Assembly: GCA_903918375.1 (NCBI GenBank)
Contig: CAIXED010000035.1
Location: 1-40,660 of the forward strand
Length of the DNA stretch: 40,660 nucleotides
Reading direction: 5' to 3'
Source of the DNA: an uncultured Pseudomonadota bacterium
GTDB lineage: Bacteria; Pseudomonadota; Gammaproteobacteria; Methylococcales; Methylomonadaceae
Shown: positions 16,791 through 24,209 of the stretch, one piece after another
Layout: every line of letters starts with the position of its first letter
Numbering within the stretch: position 1 is the stretch's first letter
Notes under the pieces: generated by a model
The model's input: only the letters and a program-made list of their open reading frames with translations
Databases searched by the model: none
What the model was told of the DNA's origin: nothing
Position numbers and translations under genes: made by a program

Positions 16791-17065
16791 TAGGATGAAG
16801 TAGCGGCATTAAACTCTTGAGCAAGCCGAGCGCGAATAGAATCAACCGAAACCGCCCGTGCAGGATCAGCCTTGAGCGCATCATAGGCTGGAGCAACCTG
16901 TTCACGTAACCAATTTTCAACAACACGATCACGAGCCATTAGGGTACGGAGTCCATCGCGAATAACTTCGCTCTCTGTTGCATACTCCCCTGCCTCGACT
17001 TTTGCCTTAACTATGGCTGCCATTTCGTTTGGCAGAGTGATACTAAATTGTTGAGTTGTCCGCAT
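16790..17065 (-). CDS. parD: ParD-family antitoxin (ribbon-helix-helix)
   Basis: Product of 91 residues with an N-terminal RHH DNA-binding domain (TTQQFSITLPNEMAAIVKAK, then EVIRDGLRTLM) and a C-terminal tail that should wrap the toxin. It is the first gene of the pair. The 15-bp palindrome at 17086-17100, 20 bases upstream of its ATG, is a good candidate for autoregulation. Confidence 0.9.
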   Translation of the reverse strand: MRTTQQFSITLPNEMAAIVKAKVEAGEYATESEVIRDGLRTLMARDRVVENWLREQVAPAYDALKADPARAVSVDSIRARLAQEFNAATSS

Positions 17066-17085
17066 GACTGATACCTCGTATTGGA

Positions 17086-17100
17086 TATGATTAAATCATA
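17086..17100. promoter_or_regulatory. Probable parDE operator palindrome
   Basis: TATGATTAAATCATA is a perfect inverted repeat of 7-bp arms around one base. It starts 20 bases upstream of the parD ATG, where an RHH antitoxin would bind. Inference from position and symmetry. Confidence 0.6.
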
Positions 17101-17241
17101 CTCTAATTTCGTCAAAACTTGCCAGATGGAACAAAAGCGCCAAAAGCAGACTTAGGGCTAGGAGGGTTTAAGAACTGCATCAATCGCGAAATAGTCTGTG
17201 ACGGTTTTAGAAAGTGAGTTTCAATGATTTAAACCCGCAGA

Positions 17242-17268
17242 CAACAATCGGCCAATGGCCGATTGTTG
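17242..17268. terminator. 27-bp perfect hairpin in the parD / hypothetical gap
   Basis: CAACAATCGGCCA at 17242-17254 is the exact reverse complement of TGGCCGATTGTTG at 17256-17268, with a single central base. The sequence after it on the plus strand is CGATTTTC. It lies in the 283-base gap (17066-17348), downstream of the minus-strand gene at 17349-17657, and may terminate it. Confidence 0.5.
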
Positions 17269-17348
17269 CGATTTTCAAGTCATGGCAGAGAAAGCCAGCA
17301 TATTAAGCTATTCGACGTACAATGAAACACAATAAAGCCATCAGTCTA

Positions 17349-17657
17349 CTAAGGGCGCTGAAATGTGTAGTTGATAGTCGAAGGGCCACCATTATATAAA
17401 TCCCTTTGATAATCGCAGGCTTGATCACGTAGAAAGTTTTGTATAGCTTCATCGGCATTGTCAATATTGCCTGTCTGAATGGTTATCTCAAAAATAGCTG
17501 GTTGATTAACTGTTTGGTTGATAGCTGTATGCATACCCGTGACAGGAATATTGCTTTCAATGAATTTTGTTCTCAATTGCCTATAAAAATAACTTGGGAC
17601 ATCAACCGTATCATCTAATGGTGCTACTTGAGCGCGGAGCGTTATATCGTCATTCAT
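17349..17657 (-). CDS. Hypothetical protein, 102 residues
   Basis: I do not recognise this protein. It starts MNDDITLRAQVAPLDDTVDV with no signal peptide or membrane span. It is polar, rich in Asn, Asp, Gln and Thr, and has a single Cys (DQACDYQ). The alternating pattern (AIFEITIQTGNIDNADEAIQ) suggests a small alpha/beta fold. It has no close partner: 251 bases separate it from the next gene upstream, and the hairpin at 17242-17268 follows it. Composition and length support a real but perhaps accessory gene. Confidence 0.55.
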   Translation of the reverse strand: MNDDITLRAQVAPLDDTVDVPSYFYRQLRTKFIESNIPVTGMHTAINQTVNQPAIFEITIQTGNIDNADEAIQNFLRDQACDYQRDLYNGGPSTINYTFQRP

Positions 17658-17910
17658 ACGTTATTCTTTGTCATGGTTGAAAGTGATACTTGGCATCGCG
17701 GGATTGAGCAACGCGAATCCAGTAGGTAATTAGTTAATTTGCAGCCAAAACGATCTAGCTTCAAAGTTAGGTTTCATTATCATTCAACACAGCCCAGTTC
17801 TGCAAACCGACATTAGCTTAAAACAGCTTACTGTCAAACGCATTGATCAATACCAAAACGATTTTCGCGTGTGATTATCTGTCAATATTTAGACTTTAAA
17901 GATCTAAGAC

Positions 17911-18321
17911 CTATTTCTTCTTAGCCTTTTTACCCTGCTTAACCTTATGCTTCTTCTTATGATGATGCCCCTGCTTTACAACGCTAGGCTCAGCTTGCTC
18001 TTGATTTAACACCGGTGACTCAATCTTGCTAACCGGCGCAACCTGCCCCTGCTGCTCATCCGGCATTTGCGGTATTTCATCAACTAAAATCGGATTAAAA
18101 GCATCTTCCACTGGCGGTTTTTCACAATCAGGGGTTGGTTCCTCATCATCAGGACTACAAATCACCCGATAAATCAGTTTGCTGTCGCCTTTTACCGCCA
18201 CCGCCGCTTTAGTCGCTTCGGTTTCATCGGAAATGCGGCCTAGTAATTCAGCCGCATTCAGATTAACCATTGTCAACGCCAAAGCCAGCGTGACTAAGCC
18301 TTTGATTTGATTACGCTTCAT
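17911..18321 (-). CDS. Exported protein with Lys/His-rich tail, coupled to mazG
   Basis: Unrecognised 136-residue protein. The ATG at 18321 overlaps the mazG stop as ATGA and has AGGAAAG upstream. It gives a classic signal peptide (MKRNQIKGLVTLALALTMVN, then LNAAELLG). Two cysteines (VICSPDDEEPTPDCEKP) could form a disulfide. A Pro/Glu/Gln-rich stretch follows, and the C-terminus is HHHKKKHKVKQGKKAKKK. Such a cationic tail could bind nucleic acid, lipopolysaccharide, peptidoglycan or metal. Starting 33 bases earlier would destroy the signal peptide, so that start is rejected. Confidence 0.7.
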   Translation of the reverse strand: MKRNQIKGLVTLALALTMVNLNAAELLGRISDETEATKAAVAVKGDSKLIYRVICSPDDEEPTPDCEKPPVEDAFNPILVDEIPQMPDEQQGQVAPVSKIESPVLNQEQAEPSVVKQGHHHKKKHKVKQGKKAKKK

Positions 18322-19121
18322 CTGCTTTCCTGAACCCGCTTGGCTTGATTCCAAAAACCATCCAACTCATCCAACTGACAATCGCGCAGTTCGCGCCCAG
18401 AAGCGGCGATTTGTTGCTCGATGTAATTAAAGCGACGAGTGAATTTTTGCGTGGCTTCGCGTAAAGCGATTTCTGGATTGACGCTTAAATGCCGCGCCAA
18501 ATTGACGACTACCAATAACAAATCACCAATTTCTTCTTGGACATGGGCTTGATCGCCGGATTGCCAAGCTTCGTGAACTTCCTGCAATTCTTCTTTGACC
18601 TTTTCAAACACTGGCTCCACTTCCGGCCAGTCGAAGCCGTGATTAGCGGCACGGTCTTGGATTTTTTCGCATTGCACTAAAGCCGGCAAGCTATTGGCAA
18701 CGCCATCTAAAACGCTTTCCGGTTTTTGCTGACGGTTTTTTGCCAATCGTTCCTGTTCTTTGGCTAACTCCCAAGCTTGTTGGCGTTCGGCATCATCGGC
18801 AAATTCCACTTCACCAAACACATGCGGGTGGCGGATGATTAATTTGTCGGCAATTGCGCCAGCGACCTGTTCAAAATTAAACAGGCCACGTTCTTCGGCG
18901 ATTTGCGATTGAAACACCACTTGCAGCAACAAATCGCCTAATTCGCTACGCAAATCATCGAAATCATTACGCTCAATCGCATCGACCACTTCATAAGCTT
19001 CTTCAATGGTGTAGGTTTTCAGACTATCAAAATCCTGCCTAACATCCCACGGACAGCCGGTTTCAGGGTCACGCAAACGCGCCATCAGCGCCAAAAGTTG
19101 TTGGGTATTAGCTAAACTCAA
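18318..19121 (-). CDS. mazG: Nucleoside triphosphate pyrophosphohydrolase
   Basis: Product of 267 residues, close to the length of E. coli MazG (263), with tandem MazG domains. The N-terminal RLRDPETGCPWD is the family signature. Metal-binding helices are EEAYEVVDAIERNDFDDLRS plus ELGDLLLQVVF in repeat 1 and EELQEVHEAWQSGDQAHVQE plus EIGDLLLVVVN in repeat 2. It hydrolyses NTPs to NMP and PPi, cleaning damaged nucleotides. Four-base overlaps with the kinase upstream and the small gene downstream show tight translational coupling. Confidence 0.95.
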   Translation of the reverse strand: MSLANTQQLLALMARLRDPETGCPWDVRQDFDSLKTYTIEEAYEVVDAIERNDFDDLRSELGDLLLQVVFQSQIAEERGLFNFEQVAGAIADKLIIRHPHVFGEVEFADDAERQQAWELAKEQERLAKNRQQKPESVLDGVANSLPALVQCEKIQDRAANHGFDWPEVEPVFEKVKEELQEVHEAWQSGDQAHVQEEIGDLLLVVVNLARHLSVNPEIALREATQKFTRRFNYIEQQIAASGRELRDCQLDELDGFWNQAKRVQESR

Positions 19122-20050
19122 AACGAAGTCCCAAAGTTGTCTTGATAACGTTGTTTAAATTCATCCAAAGTAAACACATGGTTTTGAGTGCCGTTGTGTT
19201 CGATTTTGATAGCGCCTAATAAAGACGCGATTCGACCGGTGATTTCCCAATCGTATTCATTGATTAAACCGTACAACAAGCCCGCGCGATAAGCATCGCC
19301 ACAACCGGTTGGATCTAAAATTTGGCTAGGTTTAGCAGCAGGAATTTCGATACATTGGCCTTGGCTGTAGATTTTTGAGCCTTGTGCGCCCAAAGTGATA
19401 ATCAAGGCTTCGACTTTTTCAGCGATTTGTTCCAAGCTCAAGCCGGTGCGTTCTTGGACTAATTCCGATTCATAATCGTTAAAGGTGGCGTAAGTTGCTA
19501 AGTCTAAAAAGCGGATTAATTCTTCGCCATTGAACATCGGCATCCCTTGACCGGGATCGAAAATAAACGGAATTTCTAATTCGGCAAATTGCTCGGCGTG
19601 CTCTTGCATACCTTGTTTACCATCTGGCGAAACAATACCAATGCTGATGTCTTCGCCTACTGGCACGGCGTTCAAATGCGAGAAATTCATCGCGCCAGGG
19701 TGGAAAGCGGTGATTTGGTTGTTGTCTTGGTCAGTGGTGATGTAAGCCTGACCGGTGTAATGATCATCCAAGACTTTGATGTGATGCGTTGAAATGCCTT
19801 TTTGGCTTAACCATTGTGCATATGGCTCGAAATCGTGACCGACGGTGGCCATAATTACGGGTTCTTCATTCATCAATTGCAGATTGTAGGCAATATTACC
19901 GGCACAACCACCGTATTCACGACGCATCGCTGGCACTAAAAACGACACATTCAAAATGTGTAATTTATCGGCCAAGATGTGATTTTTGAATTGATCGTGA
20001 AACACCATGATGGTGTCATAGGCCATAGAGCCACAAATTAAAGTTGTCAT
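19118..20050 (-). CDS. PfkB-family carbohydrate/nucleoside kinase
   Basis: Product of 310 residues of the ribokinase/PfkB fold. N-terminal GSMAYDTI, the substrate-side motif REYGGCAGNIAYNLQLM and the ATP/catalytic signature DPTGCGDAYRAGLLYGL (catalytic Asp in GCGD) are clear. The sequence style is that of the adenosine-kinase-like or sugar-kinase proteins of proteobacteria. The substrate cannot be decided; the mazG neighbour mildly favours nucleoside metabolism. Its stop overlaps the mazG start, and it lies 39 bases after gcvH, so all may be one operon. Confidence 0.88.
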   Translation of the reverse strand: MTTLICGSMAYDTIMVFHDQFKNHILADKLHILNVSFLVPAMRREYGGCAGNIAYNLQLMNEEPVIMATVGHDFEPYAQWLSQKGISTHHIKVLDDHYTGQAYITTDQDNNQITAFHPGAMNFSHLNAVPVGEDISIGIVSPDGKQGMQEHAEQFAELEIPFIFDPGQGMPMFNGEELIRFLDLATYATFNDYESELVQERTGLSLEQIAEKVEALIITLGAQGSKIYSQGQCIEIPAAKPSQILDPTGCGDAYRAGLLYGLINEYDWEITGRIASLLGAIKIEHNGTQNHVFTLDEFKQRYQDNFGTSF

Positions 20051-20089
20051 TATTTTCCTTGGTTTATTTCAAAATTAAGCGTAAGCCGA

Positions 20090-20473
20090 TTACAGATCAA
20101 TCATTTCCAGATAAGCGCCAGCATCCATTAACAAATCCAATTCAGCTGGATCATCGGCTTTGATGCAAAACAACCAAGTGCCAAACGCATCATCATTGAC
20201 TAGCTCAGGCTCATCTTGCACCGCTTCATTAACTGCGACCACGGTACCGGAAACCGGGCTAAATAAATCAGACGCAGTTTTCACCGACTCGACCACTGCC
20301 AACTGCTCTTCACGCGCTACTACCCGCCCAACTTCCGGCAGGTTGATATACATAATGTCGCCCAATTCAGATTGAGCAAAATCGGTAATCCCGACTTTAA
20401 CTAGATTGCCATCTTCCAAACTAGACCATTCATGACTAGCGGCATATTTAAGATTTTCTGGCATTGGTTTCAT
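20090..20473 (-). CDS. gcvH: Glycine cleavage system H protein
   Basis: Lipoyl-carrier protein of 127 residues shuttling the aminomethyl group among the P, T and L proteins. It opens [20 protein letters not shown]. The lipoyl-lysine motif [17 protein letters not shown] has Lys at residue 65, and WLFCIKADD follows. AAGGGAA precedes the ATG. The gcvP and gcvT genes are not in the window. It heads the gene run ending in the Lys-rich protein. Confidence 0.95.
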   Translation of the reverse strand: MKPMPENLKYAASHEWSSLEDGNLVKVGITDFAQSELGDIMYINLPEVGRVVAREEQLAVVESVKTASDLFSPVSGTVVAVNEAVQDEPELVNDDAFGTWLFCIKADDPAELDLLMDAGAYLEMIDL

Positions 20474-20603
20474 TTCTATTCCCTTTTAGCTTGAACATTT
20501 GCCGGAAAGCATAACCGACGATTTTTTTTACACAACAAAAAATTGTAAATCAGCCGGTGCCTAACTTTATAATCGAAGCCCAGTTTATTCAGGCTTTCTT
20601 ATC

Positions 20604-21608
20604 ATGCGTACCCTATTTGCTTTGCTCACTTGCTTATCCATCATCAATTTAGCGCTTGCTGACGATGATGACGATGTTAAACCCAGCAAACCAGCCAGCA
20701 ATAGCGACACCAGCAAACTACAACTAGCAAGCCCCACCGAAAAATTAGCCGGCATCAAAACCCAAGCCTTACAAGCCGCCCAGCAACAAGCCGAATTTAC
20801 GGCCTTTGGCAAAGTGGTGAATTTGGAACCCTTATTGCAACTACGCCAACAATACCTAGCCGCCAATGCCCAACAGCAAAGCGCCAAAGCCCGTTATACC
20901 GAAGCGCAACTAAATTTAACCCGCACCCAAAATCTGCACAGCCAAGACATCGTTTCCAGCCGCCGTCTGCAAGAACAACAAGCCCAATCACTGGCCGACC
21001 GCGCCAATCTCGACGCCAGCGCTTACCAACAACAAACCTTGCTCGAAAACAGCAAGCTGGAATGGGGTAACACCTTGAGCGCTTGGTTCACCACTAGCAA
21101 CCACCCGCAAGCCGAACAATTTTTAAAACACAGCGCTCAACTAATCCAAATCACCTTACCCGCCAACAGCGAACTCGGCCAAGGTGTCAGCCAGATTTTT
21201 ATCGATGCTCACGGCCAGCGCCAAAACGCGATTCCCGCGACCTTGATTTCAGCCTCACCGCACATCGACCCACTCACTCAAGGTCAACGCTATTTCTTTA
21301 AGACGCAAGCCAAATCATTGCCTTATGGTAGCCATATCACCGCTTGGATTGCCGGTAATGGGAAACCGACCAATGGCGTGTTGATTCCGGCCTCGGCGAT
21401 TGTCCGTCAAACTGGGCAAAGTTTTGTGTTTATCAAAACCGCCGATGGTCAATTTAACCGTCGGCCTTTGCCGCAATTGCTCAACACACCAAAAGGCTAC
21501 CTAGCCTTGGATAATGTGCAAGTTGGTGAAGAAGTGGTGATTAGCGGTGCTCAAACCTTGTTATCAGAACAATTGAAAAGCCAGATTCCAGATGAGGATG
21601 ATGATTAA
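20604..21608 (+). CDS. RND-type periplasmic adaptor (HlyD/CusB-like), orphan
   Basis: Product of 334 residues. Signal peptide MRTLFALLTCLSIINLALA is followed by an acidic stretch (DDDDDV). A helical hairpin (about 80-150, with YTEAQLNLTRTQNLHSQDIV, then SSRRLQEQQAQSLADRA) is framed by lipoyl/barrel-like strands. The end has VLIPASAIVRQTGQSFVFI and the VGEEVVISGAQTLLSEQLKS membrane-proximal domain of efflux adaptors. Such adaptors bridge an inner-membrane RND pump to an outer-membrane channel, but neither partner is adjacent. It ends in EDDD. The next gene, trkH, lies 89 bases on. Confidence 0.75.
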   Translation: MRTLFALLTCLSIINLALADDDDDVKPSKPASNSDTSKLQLASPTEKLAGIKTQALQAAQQQAEFTAFGKVVNLEPLLQLRQQYLAANAQQQSAKARYTEAQLNLTRTQNLHSQDIVSSRRLQEQQAQSLADRANLDASAYQQQTLLENSKLEWGNTLSAWFTTSNHPQAEQFLKHSAQLIQITLPANSELGQGVSQIFIDAHGQRQNAIPATLISASPHIDPLTQGQRYFFKTQAKSLPYGSHITAWIAGNGKPTNGVLIPASAIVRQTGQSFVFIKTADGQFNRRPLPQLLNTPKGYLALDNVQVGEEVVISGAQTLLSEQLKSQIPDEDDD

Positions 21609-21697
21609 TGCTGGTTAGCCCGTAACATCAACAAATTCAATTGTTTGTTACAATTTGCCCCTTCGCATCGTATTTCCGTTTATTAGGCAGCGCCGTT

Positions 21698-23155
21698 ATG
21701 CAACGTTTTTGTACCCTTGGTTTTGTTCTTGGCCTTATTTTGATGGTGTTTGGCCTGACCTATATTTTGCCGATTTTCACATCACTGTATTTTGAAGACG
21801 GCATGATTGAGCATTTTTTCAACGGCATGTCGCTGAATATCGGCGTGGGCGGTTTTTTATCCTTAATCACCATGCGCTTTCGCGGTGATGTCAAAACCCG
21901 TGACGGTTATCTGTTGGTGGCTTTATTCTGGATTTTAATGGCCACCGCCGCCACCTTCCCTTTGATGTGGGGAATGCCAGGCTTGTCATTTACCGATGCA
22001 TTTTTTGAAACCAGCTCAGGCTTAACCACCACTGGCGCAACCGTCTTCACTGGCTTAGATAGCTTGGCCCCCTCACTCAATCTGTGGCGACATGAACTTA
22101 ACTGGATTGGCGGTTTGGGGATTATCGTTTTGGCGGTAGCGATTTTGCCTTTGCTCGGCATTGGTGGCATGCAGTTGTATAAAGCCGAAATTGCAGGACC
22201 AATTAAAGACAGCAAACTGACACCACGCATTGCGGAAACCGCACGTTTGTTATGGCTGGTTTATGGCGGCATTACGATTGCTTGTATCTTATTGCTCAAC
22301 TGGGCTGGCATGAGTTGGTTCGATGCGATTTGCCACGCGTTTGCAACAATGGGTTTAGGTGGTTTATCAACCCATGACGCCAGCATTGGTTATTTCGATT
22401 CGCCAGCAATTGAGATGGTATTAACGGTTTTCATGTTAATTTCGGCGATGAACTTTGCGGTACATTACCAAGCTTTACATCAACTCAGTTTCAAACCGTA
22501 TTCAGATGATCCAGAAGCCATGCCTATGCTGGGGATTATCACGGTCAGTATTTTAATCTGCTCGGCTTACATCACTTATTTCGATGTCTACCCAGACTTT
22601 TTAATCAGCTTGCGTCACGTCACGTTTAACTTGGTTTCAGTGGCTACCTCTAGCGGCTTTGTCAGCGTTGACTTTGATAAATGGCCACCGTTTGTGCCGT
22701 GGTGGATGCTGTATTTAAGTTGTATCACCGCTTGTACTGGCTCGACTGGTGGCGGTATCAAAATGTTCCGCACCCTATTACTTTGGAAACAGGCCGGTCG
22801 GGAAATGTTTAGCGTTTTGCACCCCCGCGCCATTAATCCAATTCGGATTGGCGATATGCCGATTCCTAACAAGATTATTTTCTCGGTATTGGCGTTTATC
22901 TTTTTGTATTTTATTTCGATTGTGGTTTTAACCTTTTCATTGCTGTTTTCAGGTTTAGATCCGATTTCATCGCTGAGCGCGGTGATGGCTTGTATCAACA
23001 ATGCTGGCCCAGGCTTAGGTGTGGTTGGACCCGCCGCCAATTATCAAGGTTTAAGCGATTTTCAAACTTGGGTTTGTACCATCGCCATGCTACTGGGACG
23101 CTTTGAAGTGTTTACACTATTGATGCTTTTTACGCCCGCTTTCTGGAGAAAATAG
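21698..23155 (+). CDS. trkH: Potassium uptake protein TrkH
   Basis: K+-translocating subunit of 485 residues (E. coli TrkH 483) with about ten membrane helices. Four pore-loop elements are visible: SSGLTTTGATVF, MGLGGLSTHDA, TSSGFVSVDF and NNAGPGLG. STGGGIKMFR is also typical. The ATG at 21698 has AGGCAG upstream. The longer frame from 21641 adds residues not found in the family. No trkA is adjacent, which is common. Confidence 0.95.
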   Translation: MQRFCTLGFVLGLILMVFGLTYILPIFTSLYFEDGMIEHFFNGMSLNIGVGGFLSLITMRFRGDVKTRDGYLLVALFWILMATAATFPLMWGMPGLSFTDAFFETSSGLTTTGATVFTGLDSLAPSLNLWRHELNWIGGLGIIVLAVAILPLLGIGGMQLYKAEIAGPIKDSKLTPRIAETARLLWLVYGGITIACILLLNWAGMSWFDAICHAFATMGLGGLSTHDASIGYFDSPAIEMVLTVFMLISAMNFAVHYQALHQLSFKPYSDDPEAMPMLGIITVSILICSAYITYFDVYPDFLISLRHVTFNLVSVATSSGFVSVDFDKWPPFVPWWMLYLSCITACTGSTGGGIKMFRTLLLWKQAGREMFSVLHPRAINPIRIGDMPIPNKIIFSVLAFIFLYFISIVVLTFSLLFSGLDPISSLSAVMACINNAGPGLGVVGPAANYQGLSDFQTWVCTIAMLLGRFEVFTLLMLFTPAFWRK

Positions 23156-23238
23156 TACAATTCGCGGTCTTATTGCCGCTAATCGACTAATCATAGATAG
23201 CAATAACCGATTTTCACCCTTTATTTAGGAACCTTGTC

Positions 23239-24165
23239 ATGACTTCCGCTCGACAAATTGATTTTCTTAGCAAAAGAAAAATGGCGTTTTTCTTTTCCGG
23301 CACCTTGTTTCTAATTTCGATTATTTCGTTCATTACCAAGGGCATGGACTTTGGTATCGATTTTACCGGCGGTAGTGTTTATGAAATGCACTACAACCAA
23401 TCGGTTGATTTAAACACTATGCGCGAAGCCTTAGAAAAACAAGGTTTCGGCGATGCCAACATCCAACATTTCGGCAGCTCACAAGACGTTTTATTACGCC
23501 TTAAACCGGTCGAAAACATCAACCAAAAACAATTAACCGAACAAATCCTGAGCACCGCTAACAGCAGCCAACCACAAGCAGGTGAAATGCGCCGCGTGGA
23601 ATTTGTTGGCCCACAAGTCGGTGAAGATTTGGTTAATGATGGCGGCTTGGCATTATTGCTGTCATTTTTGGCGGTGATGGCTTATGTCAGCGTGCGTTTT
23701 GAGTGGAAATTATCAGTCGGCGCGATTGCGGCTTTATTCCATGACACCATTATTACCATGGGCTTTTTCTCGGTATTTGGCTGGGAATTTGACATGACGG
23801 TACTGTCAGCGATTTTGGCGCTAGTCGGTTATTCAATCAACGATACCATCGTGGTTTATGACCGTATCCGTGAAACGGTTCGCAGTAGCCGTCGCGAATC
23901 AATGCACGACATTACCAACCGCGCACTGAACGACACTTTAAGCCGTACTATTTTGACGTCTTTGACTGTTTTCTTAACCTTGTTGGCCTTGGCATTCTTG
24001 GGCGGCAAAACCATTCATGGCTTCGCGATTGCTATGTTAATTGGTGTGGTTAAAGGTACCTACTCTTCGATTTATATCGCCAGCTCATTAGCCTTGAGCT
24101 TTGGCTTGAGCCGCGAAGATTTAATGCCTGCTGAAAAAGACAGCACGATTGACGAATTACCTTAA
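23239..24165 (+). CDS. secF: Protein translocase subunit SecF
   Basis: Product of 308 residues with six predicted membrane helices, an RND-fold partner of SecD that uses proton motive force to help proteins leave the Sec channel. Motifs: GMDFGIDFTGGSVYEM, VEFVGPQVGEDL and the transmembrane signature VGYSINDTIVVYDRIRE. The ATG follows AGGAACC. secD is not upstream; trkH ends 83 bases before. The usual yajC-secD-secF order is therefore broken here. Confidence 0.95.
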   Translation: MTSARQIDFLSKRKMAFFFSGTLFLISIISFITKGMDFGIDFTGGSVYEMHYNQSVDLNTMREALEKQGFGDANIQHFGSSQDVLLRLKPVENINQKQLTEQILSTANSSQPQAGEMRRVEFVGPQVGEDLVNDGGLALLLSFLAVMAYVSVRFEWKLSVGAIAALFHDTIITMGFFSVFGWEFDMTVLSAILALVGYSINDTIVVYDRIRETVRSSRRESMHDITNRALNDTLSRTILTSLTVFLTLLALAFLGGKTIHGFAIAMLIGVVKGTYSSIYIASSLALSFGLSREDLMPAEKDSTIDELP

Positions 24166-24209
24166 ATTTAAAAACTATCTCTCATCACAAGCCACAACGG
24201 AATCACTTG

